A program made the translations under genes and the position numbers. The notes below the pieces were generated by a model. The model worked only from the letters and a program-made list of their open reading frames with translations. It did no database searches and was not told the origin of the DNA. Of a stretch of DNA of 64,000 nt, positions 8,156 to 15,492 are shown piece after piece; position 1 is the first letter of the stretch, and every line of letters starts with the position of its first letter. This stretch comes from Sphingopyxis sp. (GTDB lineage: Bacteria; Pseudomonadota; Alphaproteobacteria; Sphingomonadales; Sphingomonadaceae): the NCBI RefSeq assembly GCF_016463645.1, contig NZ_JAEMQX010000001.1, positions 70,441-134,440 of the forward strand, in the 5' to 3' direction.

Positions 8156-8775
8156 TAGAGCGACTCTTCGCGCGGCCTGAGTTCCGCCACGACGCGGCCC
8201 GCGAGAAGGATACGGCGGCGATGGAAACGTGTGATTTTGCTGCGCAAGGCGCTCCAGCGCCCGAAACGAAAATCATCGTCCATCGCGATGATCGCCGCGT
8301 CGCTCCGCCGGTCGACGCGTACTTCGGCGGCCCGAAACACATGGCAGCGTTCGATCAAACTCACCGTCGCAAATCGAAGTTCTCGATTAGAGTTGGTCCA
8401 GGCGATCGCCCGAAACAGCGCCGCAACCCGCTCGGGATAATCGCCGGCGCCTGAGTCGCTGAACGATCTCTGCGGAATGTGGGGGTCGGGCGGCTGCCCC
8501 TCGAGCGCCAGCGCCAGAAGCGACGCGCCCCAGGCATAAAGGTCGTGGAGGTCGGCTTCGGCCAGTATCGGTTGCCGAAACCCTTCGTGACGCCAGGCTT
8601 CGAGCAGCCTTTCGCCCGAAAGCCGGTAGAGGGCGTCGCGGACCGGCGTCGGGCTGACGCCAAGCACCCTCGCAAGTTGCGCGGGTTCGAGCCGCTCCCC
8701 CGGCGCGAAGTCGCCGCGCATCACCTTCGCCTTGAGCTCGGCATAGACGAGTTCCATCGTCGCGCCGGGACTCAT
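8155..8775 (-). CDS. GntR-family transcriptional regulator of the lasso/quorum operon
   Basis: 206 residues. The N-terminal winged helix is clear: YAELKAKVMRGDFAPGERLE, then LARVLGVSPTPVRDALYRLSGE. The C-terminal part is shorter than a usual FCD domain and I recognise no ligand motif. The ATG at 8775 overlaps the phyH stop by 4 bp (ATGA), so it is translated with phyH and hence probably transcribed from the luxI promoter. The lasso precursor begins 101 bp downstream in the same direction. This places a one-component regulator between the AHL synthase genes and the lasso genes; control of the lasso promoter is a reasonable inference. Upstream open frame to 9012 is phyH shadow. Confidence 0.88.
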   Translation of the reverse strand: MSPGATMELVYAELKAKVMRGDFAPGERLEPAQLARVLGVSPTPVRDALYRLSGERLLEAWRHEGFRQPILAEADLHDLYAWGASLLALALEGQPPDPHIPQRSFSDSGAGDYPERVAALFRAIAWTNSNRELRFATVSLIERCHVFRAAEVRVDRRSDAAIIAMDDDFRFGRWSALRSKITRFHRRRILLAGRVVAELRPREESL

Positions 8776-9677
8776 GATCTCGTCCCCGAGGCGACCGCTT
8801 GCTGGGACGCGACATGCTGCGCGAGCATGGCGGCTTGATCGGGCCGAAGGGCATCGACCGCCGCGCGCGCGTCCTCGGGGTCGGCATCGAAGAGGACCGA
8901 CGGGCATTGACCCTCGAAATTGCCGAGATTGGGCCGGTGCTGGACATAGCCGACGAGTTCGGAGATCTCCCTTGGAAAGGATCGCGCGATATGCGGAGGA
9001 TAGGCCAGCCATTGATTCTCATAGGGCTTGAGCCATCCAAGACAGTAGCTGACAATGATCCCCCGCCGGACAGCTTTGCTATGGTTTGCGCCGGCTCCGT
9101 GCAGCGTCGACCCGAGGAAAACGATCGCATCGCCGGGTTCGGCCTCAGCGATGATGGGCGCCTCCCTTGGCTCTTCCACCAGCGCTTCGAGCCCATGGCT
9201 GCGCGGCCAGATGATCGTTCCGCCATTTTCTGCAGTGAACGAGGTCAGCGGCCACATGACGTTGACGAGATATTCGACCTCGCCGAGCGCGCCTTGCCAC
9301 ATATCCTGATCGCGATGCGGGAACTGGGCGAGCGCGCCGGGATGAAGCTCGATCGCCTGCGCTAGGTTGAGCTGAATGCGCTCGCACCAATTGCCAAGCG
9401 CGATCTCGGCCAATTCGAGTATCGCGCGGTTCATGACGAGGTCCGCCATGTGCGGCGAGCGAATGAGCAGGCGTCCGAAGCGCTTGGTCCTCGCGCCGTA
9501 GAAGCCGCCTTCACAGAAGGGTGTGGCAGCATAACGCGAATCGAGGTCGACATTGATACGGCCGAGCAATGACGTTGGCGCGGCGCCCCGGATGATCGCG
9601 AAGCCATTGGACATGAGGTCACGGGCCGCGGGCGAGCCTCGACGGTTTATTCCGTATGATGCTGGATTGATGATCAT
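8772..9677 (-). CDS. phyH: Phytanoyl-CoA dioxygenase-family Fe(II)/2-oxoglutarate oxygenase
   Basis: 301 residues, ATG at 9677 after a GGAGG site, 10 bp downstream of luxI. The iron-binding facial triad is visible: His and Asp in FPHRDQDMWQG, and a distal His in STLHGAGANHSK with the 2-oxoglutarate-binding Arg in VRRGIIVSY. The double-stranded beta-helix follows in order (NGGTIIWPRSHG, PGDAIVFLG). phyH genes directly downstream of luxI are known from sphingomonads, and modification of the AHL or of another acyl signal has been considered there. The substrate is unknown. The stop overlaps the start of gntR by 4 bp. Confidence 0.9.
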   Translation of the reverse strand: MIINPASYGINRRGSPAARDLMSNGFAIIRGAAPTSLLGRINVDLDSRYAATPFCEGGFYGARTKRFGRLLIRSPHMADLVMNRAILELAEIALGNWCERIQLNLAQAIELHPGALAQFPHRDQDMWQGALGEVEYLVNVMWPLTSFTAENGGTIIWPRSHGLEALVEEPREAPIIAEAEPGDAIVFLGSTLHGAGANHSKAVRRGIIVSYCLGWLKPYENQWLAYPPHIARSFPREISELVGYVQHRPNLGNFEGQCPSVLFDADPEDARAAVDALRPDQAAMLAQHVASQQAVASGTRS

Positions 9678-9687
9678 CGCGCCCTCC

Positions 9688-10302
9688 TCAAGCGGCACGC
9701 GCGGCGGGGGCCGCAGCGGACTTGACGGCGATGCCCGCTGCGGCGAGCTTCGCCACCGTGGAGCGATCGATATCGATGCGAAGCGCCACAAGCGCCTGTC
9801 CCTGGTGGAGGACCGGCTCGCCAAGCGCGTGGCAATCCCAGCCGAAAGTCTGAATCTGCCGGAACCAGGTATGTTCGGCGACGCCAGTGTAGGTGTGGAT
9901 GTCGTTCGCGAGGGCATGTTTGGCGAGACCCACGAGGAGCACGTCGCGCGCGATCCGGCGCTGCCGCGCGCCGATCCCCGGCGAGAGACAGAAGCGGGTG
10001 ATTTCGAAGATGGCTGGCCCCTGAGGGATGGGGCCGGTGACGAGAAAGGGAAAGAGCGCATCGAGCAGCGCGGGCCGCGTGGTTGGCAGCAGACGTGCCG
10101 AAGCGAGATGTTCGCCCGCCTCGTCGGTGACGATCAGATAGGTGGCATGGATATCGTCAAAATGATCGACTTCATATTGATCCGCGAGGGCCGGAATGTC
10201 CCATTTCAGAAGATCGATGAAGACGCGTTTGCGCGCCGCGAACATCGAACGAAGCGCGATATGTTCGCGGTCCCGGCTATCCTGGTCGATGGTGAGAAGC
10301 AT
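9688..10302 (-). CDS. luxI: LuxI-family acyl-homoserine-lactone synthase
   Basis: 204 residues. The conserved synthase residues are all present in order: Arg-Phe-Trp in RKRVFIDLLKWDIP, the Asp pair in YEVDHFDD, Arg in ASARLLPT, and Glu-Arg in FEITRFCLSP. It makes an AHL from S-adenosylmethionine and an acyl carrier; chain length cannot be read from sequence. ATG 10302 follows an AAGGGGA site and gives a normal-length protein. Upstream codons to 10398 are non-conserved. luxR lies 79 bp upstream in the same direction, and phyH, gntR and the lasso genes follow. The C-terminal tail is Ala-rich and longer than usual. Confidence 0.93.
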   Translation of the reverse strand: MLLTIDQDSRDREHIALRSMFAARKRVFIDLLKWDIPALADQYEVDHFDDIHATYLIVTDEAGEHLASARLLPTTRPALLDALFPFLVTGPIPQGPAIFEITRFCLSPGIGARQRRIARDVLLVGLAKHALANDIHTYTGVAEHTWFRQIQTFGWDCHALGEPVLHQGQALVALRIDIDRSTVAKLAAAGIAVKSAAAPAARAA

Positions 10303-10305
10303 GAG

Positions 10306-10333
10306 ATTGTCCCCTTGTTTGAAAAGAGACAAT
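10306..10333. promoter_or_regulatory. Weak inverted repeat covering the luxI ribosome site
   Basis: ATTGTC (10306-10311) and GACAAT (10328-10333) lie just upstream of the luxI ATG, with the AAGGGGA ribosome site in the loop and 3' arm on the minus strand. It could be an operator or an RNA hairpin limiting luxI translation. I see no convincing canonical 20-bp lux box in the 79-bp luxR-luxI gap. Confidence 0.25.
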
Positions 10334-10381
10334 TCAGATGAACCGGGAAATGCGGCCGTGCCATAACACAAAGGGGGGGTG

Positions 10382-11122
10382 TCAGCCTCGGGCGACATCC
10401 CCGAAACAGATCGCGCTGTCGAACAGGGCGCGAATGGCGAGCGCTATCCGCGTCGGCGCGTCATAGGCTGCCCGCGCATTGCGCAAATGCTCGCGCACCG
10501 TCTCCTCGCTAATATCGAGCAGCTGCGCGATGACCGAATTGGATTTGCCGCGCGCCGCCCACATCAGACATTCGATCTGCCGATCGGTAAGCTGCGGCCG
10601 CTCATCGAGCGAGACGGGATCGCCGAGCCGGCGCGCGGCTTCGAAGACGAACGCCCCGAGGCTTTGCGCAAAGACAAGCGCTTCGGGCGGCATCGATCCG
10701 CTATCGGTCCATGCAAAGGATACAGAGCCATGCGCCTCCCCCGGCAAATGCACAGGGACCGTCAGTCCGTCGGCGATGTTGTGACGGCGGGCGCGTTCCA
10801 GCACCTCGGCATCTTGAGGTCGCGGCCGATGGAGCGTCATATCGCGCCAGCGAAAACCCGATGTTCGGCGATGACTGAAGCGGTGCACGGGATCCGAGAC
10901 GCCGAGGCGATTCTCGTCGAACCAATGCGCAAAGCCTTCAGGATAGTTGTGGAGACGGATGCCCTTGTCGGGAGCCGCGAGAAAATCGACATGGTGGCTG
11001 ATCGCAAACCAGGCGCAGCCCATATGCGAGCAAATCTCGCGGAGGATATCGACGAGCGCGTCCTCGCTATCGACCGCCATGATGTCGTCTTCAAGTTGCC
11101 GCGCGGCCTCGATTGTGCGCAT
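10382..11122 (-). CDS. luxR: LuxR-type AHL-responsive transcriptional regulator
   Basis: 246 residues. The N-terminal autoinducer domain shows the family signature: YPEGFAHWFDENRLGVSDPV (W, Asp-Pro), then FRWRDM (second W) and the Gly of DGLTVPVHLPG. The C-terminal GerE-type helix-turn-helix is LTDRQIECLMWAARGKSNSV followed by ISEETVREHLRNARAAYDAP. It would bind the AHL made by the neighbouring luxI and act on the luxI promoter in the 79-bp gap. It is tandem with, not divergent from, luxI. A start at 11080 is possible; the ATG at 11122 gives the usual family length. Confidence 0.92.
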   Translation of the reverse strand: MRTIEAARQLEDDIMAVDSEDALVDILREICSHMGCAWFAISHHVDFLAAPDKGIRLHNYPEGFAHWFDENRLGVSDPVHRFSHRRTSGFRWRDMTLHRPRPQDAEVLERARRHNIADGLTVPVHLPGEAHGSVSFAWTDSGSMPPEALVFAQSLGAFVFEAARRLGDPVSLDERPQLTDRQIECLMWAARGKSNSVIAQLLDISEETVREHLRNARAAYDAPTRIALAIRALFDSAICFGDVARG

Positions 11123-11468
11123 TCCGACCCATTGGCGGCACCGGCAGCGTCCTCAAGCCTGACTGCCGGGTGAAGCCCCTGTTTCAGTGCTGCCCCCCAG
11201 CCCTCTCAAGCAGGCGAAAGTCCAGCCATGACGCCTGCCGTTGGTCCACCAGCAGCGCGGAACAGGGGCGACGCTATCGGCGGCGCCATATGTTTCAAAT
11301 ATATTCGTCAGTTAGAACCAGATTGGGGATTGTTTCGAAGTCGAAGCACACCGACAATCAAAGGTCACCGCCCGGTCACGGGCAATATCTGTTCGAGGAT
11401 GGGCTTAATGAAGAAGCCAAATTTCAAAAGCGGCTTGCCTCAATATACAATGTCACGAAACTGACGGG
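11123..11468. other. Intergenic region between luxR and the HTH-TM gene
   Basis: 346 bp with no convincing gene. It must hold the divergent promoters of luxR and the plus-strand regulator. An AT-rich stretch occurs at 11,288-11,345. A 78-residue frame at 11228-11464 has no recognisable content or ribosome site. Confidence 0.5.
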
Positions 11469-11987
11469 ATGGATGGGGCGCAGGAACCTGACGCAGCCGA
11501 AGCAAGGCTCTGGGCGCTGCTCACCGACAAGCAGCGCCTGTGCCTCGACCTCGTGCTACAGCGCAAGACGTCGAAGCAGATCGCCCGCGAGCTCGGCATT
11601 TCGCGGTACACGGTCGATCAGCGGATATCGGCTGCGCGCAAGACGCTCGCCGCCATCAATCGTGACGATACCGCCATCCGCTATGCCCGGCTGAAGAGCA
11701 TATGCGATCGGATCGCATATGATCCGGTAGAGCTTCCCATCATGCCCTCCCTCGCGCCATCCGATTTCCCGGACGGCGATCCGGACCATTATCTCGATGT
11801 CCGCGAGGGCAAAGGGGCGATGGCCGGATTATCGGGCGAACGCCCACCGTCCGGGACGATCTGGAGGCATGACCATGCACCGACTGCCAAGGCTACAATC
11901 ATCGCCATCATGCTCATGGTGGTGGTGTTCGCCCTGCTCGGCGGGCTCGGTATTGCAGAGGCGCTGACGCGGCTCATGTCCGGCTAA
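11469..11987 (+). CDS. Membrane-anchored LuxR/sigma-type helix-turn-helix regulator
   Basis: 172 residues. Residues about 15-70 are a GerE-like HTH (LTDKQRLCLDLVLQRKTSKQ, IARELGISRYTVDQRISAAR). A single transmembrane helix lies near the C-terminus (ATIIAIMLMVVVFALLGGLG), with only a few residues after it. There is no sensor domain in between; the linker is polar and Pro-rich. The layout suggests a DNA-binding protein held at the inner membrane with its C-terminus in or just across it. It is followed by a small hypothetical gene and a small membrane-protein gene in the same direction. The ligand or partner is unknown. Confidence 0.75.
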   Translation: MDGAQEPDAAEARLWALLTDKQRLCLDLVLQRKTSKQIARELGISRYTVDQRISAARKTLAAINRDDTAIRYARLKSICDRIAYDPVELPIMPSLAPSDFPDGDPDHYLDVREGKGAMAGLSGERPPSGTIWRHDHAPTAKATIIAIMLMVVVFALLGGLGIAEALTRLMSG

Positions 11988-12047
11988 ATCCCTTCATCTT
12001 GCCCTACAGCAACAGCCGGAAGCCCTGCTTCTGGCAAAGGAGAAGTC

Positions 12048-12380
12048 ATGTCCGAACATCTCATATCCATTGCCACCAGCTTGCAGCAGCAATTGCCGTC
12101 AGCCGAAATCCGGATCGACGATGCCCTCATCGCCGTATCGTCGCTCATGGCGAGCGTGGTCACGGCGCGGCGTGATACCGAAGGCGTGCCGCCCGCCAAG
12201 GGGCAGGCGACGATCCAGCGCCTTGCGAAAGCGCAGATGGCACTGATCGACGCCGGCGGCGATGTGCTGCGCGTCCATGGCGAACTGGTCGCCATCGGCC
12301 AGGAAACGGCGGGTTATGACCTGCACGAGGAATGCCCGAAGCGGGCAGCCGTCCACCGGCTGCATGCGGTCGCAACGTAA
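12048..12380 (+). CDS. Hypothetical protein, alpha-helical, 110 aa
   Basis: I do not recognise this family. The protein is predicted largely helical (SIATSLQQQLPSAEIRIDDA, then AQMALIDAGGDVLRVHGELV), soluble, with a single Cys near the C-terminus. ATG 12048 follows GGAGAAG. It lies 60 bp after the HTH-TM gene and 39 bp before a membrane protein, so the three may form one unit. Confidence 0.65.
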   Translation: MSEHLISIATSLQQQLPSAEIRIDDALIAVSSLMASVVTARRDTEGVPPAKGQATIQRLAKAQMALIDAGGDVLRVHGELVAIGQETAGYDLHEECPKRAAVHRLHAVAT

Positions 12381-12419
12381 GAATTTGACCGGGGGCCGCG
12401 AGAGTGAAACAGATGCGAA

Positions 12420-12893
12420 ATGCGTGTCGCGATCTTCGCCCTGTTCCTGCTCGCGGCTCTTGGCTACGCCGCCTGGCGGGGTGGCGGCCCCGAACGGGTG
12501 ATGGCGGGGATCGCGGCGACGATGGTCGGATCGGACCTTCTGCTGCACCAGTTCGTTGCGCCCGAATATGCGGTTCTCGACTTCGGGCATTTGCTCATCG
12601 ATGGTTTCGGCGCCTCCGCGACATTGCTGCTCGCACTTTTCGCCTATCGTTTTTGGCCGATGATCGCGGCCGTTCTCCACATATTGCCGCTGCTGGCCCA
12701 TTCCAGCCGCGCCCTCAATCTCGCGATGGATCCGGCGGCCTATATGGTCATGCAGGTAGCGGCCTCCTGGGCGGTTCCCCCTCTCCTGTTGTTCGCAACC
12801 TGGCGGCACCAAAGACGGCTTCGCACCAACGCCAATTATCCGTCCTGGCACAGCTCATCGCAGCGATTTCTCCGGAAGACAGCGAAGACCTAG
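12420..12893 (+). CDS. Small integral membrane protein
   Basis: 157 residues with about four to five hydrophobic helices (MRVAIFALFLLAALGYAAW; MAGIAATMVGSDLLLHQFV; SATLLLALFAYRFW; MIAAVLHILPLLAHSS; MVMQVAASWAVPPLLLFAT), ending in a basic tail. No family recognised. Its 3' end overlaps the start of the RadC-like coding region by up to about 90 bp in another frame. It is probably co-transcribed with the HTH-TM gene, for which it could be a partner, but this is only positional. Confidence 0.65.
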   Translation: MRVAIFALFLLAALGYAAWRGGGPERVMAGIAATMVGSDLLLHQFVAPEYAVLDFGHLLIDGFGASATLLLALFAYRFWPMIAAVLHILPLLAHSSRALNLAMDPAAYMVMQVAASWAVPPLLLFATWRHQRRLRTNANYPSWHSSSQRFLRKTAKT

Positions 12894-13825
12894 CGCGCGC
12901 GCTTCTCGAAGAGTTTCACAGCCTCGAGAGGATCTGGGCCCAAACGCCCGAAGCCCTGGCCCGCATTCTCGGCGACCACGCAGCGGTGATCGACCTGCTC
13001 CTCTGCACGCGGCGCGCGATGCTCGCATCGATGCGCGGCAGGCTCTATTCGAGGCGGATCGATCTGGACGATGCGAAACTCGGAGACTATCTCATCGCAT
13101 CCATGGGGTCGCTCGCCGACGAACATCTGCGCATCCTGTTCCTCGATGGGTCGCGCCATCTTATTGCCGATGAATGCCTGCAAAGCGGCAGCCTCGCCCA
13201 TTTGGCGCTCTATCCGAGGGTCATCTTCCGCCGCGCGCTCGAACTCAATGCCGCCGCGATTCTGCTCGTCCACAATCATCCGAGCGGAAATCCGCATCCG
13301 AGCGACGAGGACATCGAAGCAACGCGCCGCCTCGCGGATATCGGACATGCACTCGATATCCGGCTGTCGGGTCATATTGTCGTGACCGCAAACCAGACAT
13401 CACGGATAATCGTCGATGATACGGCCCGACGCGGCACCTTCTCCTTCACCCTGAAGAGCCCCGATACCGCCGCCGATCGGCGGGCCAAGGCAGAGCTCGT
13501 GCTGACCAACGCGCGCATCACGCAGCGTCGCCGCTTTCTGCGCCGACAACTTATTGGCGCCGAATGTCTTTTCGTCGAGCCTGCCTGGGACATGCTGCTC
13601 GACCTGTTCATCCACCAGTGCGAAGGCCGGGTGCTCCATCTATATCCCATGTGCGTCGCATCGGGCATCCCGATGAGCAGCGCGCTACGACTCGCCCAAA
13701 AGCTCTGCGAAGCAGGCATATTACGGCGGCAGCCCGATACCTTCGACGGGCGACGGAGCATCATGACGATCGAGCCCGAGATTATGCATCGACTCAGCGC
13801 CTATTTTGCGGAAGGTGCCGAATAG
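12800..13825 (+). CDS. radC: RadC-like JAB-domain protein with no normal start codon
   Basis: Similarity to RadC begins at about 12,835 (VLAQLIAAISPEDSEDLARA, a UPF0758-type N-terminal helical part). It continues through the JAB metalloprotease-like core with the HxHPSG motif (ILLVHNHPSGNPHPSDED) and HIVVTAN. The last 115 residues are an extra domain ending in a winged-helix-like segment (SSALRLAQKLCEAGILRRQP), absent from standard RadC. Between 12,404 and 12,986 the frame has no GTG or TTG and no ATG near the conserved start. The first standard codons inside it are GTG 12986 and ATG 13019, which would delete conserved sequence. I placed the start tentatively at CTG 12800. RadC paralogues like this are common on sphingomonad mobile elements. 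Confidence 0.7.
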   Translation: MAAPKTASHQRQLSVLAQLIAAISPEDSEDLARALLEEFHSLERIWAQTPEALARILGDHAAVIDLLLCTRRAMLASMRGRLYSRRIDLDDAKLGDYLIASMGSLADEHLRILFLDGSRHLIADECLQSGSLAHLALYPRVIFRRALELNAAAILLVHNHPSGNPHPSDEDIEATRRLADIGHALDIRLSGHIVVTANQTSRIIVDDTARRGTFSFTLKSPDTAADRRAKAELVLTNARITQRRRFLRRQLIGAECLFVEPAWDMLLDLFIHQCEGRVLHLYPMCVASGIPMSSALRLAQKLCEAGILRRQPDTFDGRRSIMTIEPEIMHRLSAYFAEGAE

Positions 13826-14026
13826 CCGGCTAGCCCTGCTCCCGGCGCCGCATGTGCGCGCCGGAGACCCGCAAGCCCGGACAATGCAGGTTCGGGTCCG
13901 CGGAGGTAAAGCAGCGTTGCAACCACCTCGCCTGGCGCAACCGGAACGTGCCGCACGGCACGACATCACCACTCGCCAAGCTTCCGGAATCTGAGGGATA
14001 TCGACAAGGGCCAGAACGACGCTTCA

Positions 14027-14050
14027 TGAAAATATTCCGAATATATTCCG
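14027..14050. promoter_or_regulatory. AT-rich repeated AATATTCCG motif upstream of DUF2285 gene
   Basis: Two overlapping copies (AATATTCCG, then ATATTCCGG) form a near-palindrome around GAATATATTC just upstream of ATG 14061. It stands out from the GC-rich surroundings and could be an operator or -10 region. No protein partner can be named. Confidence 0.3.
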
Positions 14051-14060
14051 GCTATTTTGC

Positions 14061-14822
14061 ATGAACAGCGGTCCGCCTGCAGCCGATTGGCAGGTGGCCA
14101 GTGAATATTCGGCGCTTATGCTGTGCGACCGCCGCGCCTTCGCGTGGGAATGGCTGCGGCGAACACCCCGGTATCGCCGCCTATGGGCGGCCCGGGACCG
14201 GCTCCCGATCGATGCACCGATAAGGGTCGGTCTGCTTGCCTGGATCGACCCCGCCATTTCCGCACCCGAAGCTCGCCCCATCTGGTCGCCTGACGTCGAC
14301 CCCAAAGTTCTCCAGACGCGCGCCGGACGCCGCGCGCCTGGTCCCGGCGATAATTTCGATGTCCTCGCGCTCGCCGACTATGTCTCGATCTCGGTCGATC
14401 AGGCGAACAGAGAACATTGGCTCATTTCGGACGGTCGCTGGCTGATCCGGCTTATGCACCATGATGGCACCTTGCTCGGCCGATCCACTCTTCTCGTGCA
14501 TGAGATCGAAGGCGTGGATTCAGCGGCCCCAAAGATCGCGGCGTTGCAACAGTTTCTGGCATTGACGGCGCGCGGCGAAATGCCGGCGTCGCTGCGTCCG
14601 CGCGAAAGCCGGGCCGCGCGCTGGATACTCGAGCTACGAACCGCCGATGCGCTGGCCGCGGGCGCATCGCAGAAGAGAATCGCCGAGGTCCTGTTCGGTG
14701 AGAGTGTCACGGCGCGTCGTTGGCGAATTGAAAGTGCATCCTACCGCTCGCGCGTCCAGCGGCTAGTGAAGGCCGCGCAGCAGTATCTCGCCGACCCATT
14801 CAGCGGGCCGTGGTTCCGCTGA
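14061..14822 (+). CDS. DUF2285-type DNA-binding protein of a conjugative element
   Basis: 253 residues. The N-terminus (SALMLCDRRAFAWEWLRRTP, RYRR) matches the small regulator-like domain that precedes DUF2285 in alphaproteobacterial integrative elements. The C-terminal half (LRTADALAAGASQKRIAEVL, then RSRVQRLVKAAQQYLADPFS) is the DUF2285 helix-turn-helix region. Such genes usually sit beside relaxase and coupling-protein genes, as here. The plus-strand gene converges with the lytic transglycosylase. Its DNA target and role (excision or transfer control) are inferred from family habit only. Confidence 0.75.
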   Translation: MNSGPPAADWQVASEYSALMLCDRRAFAWEWLRRTPRYRRLWAARDRLPIDAPIRVGLLAWIDPAISAPEARPIWSPDVDPKVLQTRAGRRAPGPGDNFDVLALADYVSISVDQANREHWLISDGRWLIRLMHHDGTLLGRSTLLVHEIEGVDSAAPKIAALQQFLALTARGEMPASLRPRESRAARWILELRTADALAAGASQKRIAEVLFGESVTARRWRIESASYRSRVQRLVKAAQQYLADPFSGPWFR

Positions 14823-14858
14823 GCCACCCAAGCGCGGGTCATCTCCGCAATATCGGTG

Positions 14859-15371
14859 TCACCATATCGATCGTCCAAAGCGCCGCCGTAAATGGACTGC
14901 GACGCTGTTTGCATATCGCGCCTGCCTCCACCCCGTTGGACTATGATAGACGCCGACCGCTTTCCAATAATCGCCTGTGACGGCCAGCCCGGACAGAAAT
15001 ATCCAGCGCGCGGCCTCGGCGTTGAAGCAGGCATCGTTCTGCAACCATGATCGGACATGATCCTCGGGACGTCCGACGAGTTTGGCGATTTTCGGAACCC
15101 ACCAGCTGTTGACCTGAAGGGGTCCGAGATCATGTGTGCCATTGCTGTTGGCGACCGCGGCGCCGATCCAGCCGCCCTCCTGATCGCGGAGTCCCCACAG
15201 GGTGCGCTCAAGCCAGGCCCTGCCTTTTGAGGCCTTGCGAATGCAGGTGGCGAGTTCGACTTCCTGCTGCGCGTCCGGAGGCTTGGCCGATGCCGTGCTT
15301 GCGTACCCGGCAAAGGTTGAAGCCGCGACAATGATGGTCAGCAAACGGCAGACAATAGGGAATTTCATCAT
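14859..15371 (-). CDS. Lytic transglycosylase-like protein (VirB1/TrbN type)
   Basis: 170 residues with a Sec signal peptide (MMKFPIVCRLLTIIVAASTF, cleavage near TASA). The SLT fold features are present: Glu in LRDQEGGWIGA as candidate catalytic residue, LGPLQVNSWWVPKIA, and GVYHSPTGWRQARYANSVAV. It would cut peptidoglycan in the periplasm to allow assembly of the mating channel. It lies downstream of the relaxase gene on the same strand, 121 bp away. Open frame further upstream (to 16022) is relaxase shadow. No other channel genes (TrbB-TrbI or VirB) are in the window. Confidence 0.82.
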   Translation of the reverse strand: MMKFPIVCRLLTIIVAASTFAGYASTASAKPPDAQQEVELATCIRKASKGRAWLERTLWGLRDQEGGWIGAAVANSNGTHDLGPLQVNSWWVPKIAKLVGRPEDHVRSWLQNDACFNAEAARWIFLSGLAVTGDYWKAVGVYHSPTGWRQARYANSVAVHLRRRFGRSIW

Positions 15372-15492
15372 GGGGCTCGTCGCTCCGACAATAAAAGGGT
15401 GTCGATGTCGATGGGTTCGAACGCCATCGGTCCGACGTGACTTCCGCTCGCTGATCCGCAGTCTTCGTGGTCCGGTCCGGGACCATCGGATT

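Noticed and set aside
10303-10381. Canonical lux box upstream of luxI
   Set aside because: I could not find a 20-bp dyad of the usual ACCTGT-N8-ACAGGT kind; only a weak ATTGTC/GACAAT pair near the start codon.
11228-11464. 78-codon frame between luxR and the HTH-TM gene
   Set aside because: No ribosome site, odd composition and located in an expected promoter gap.
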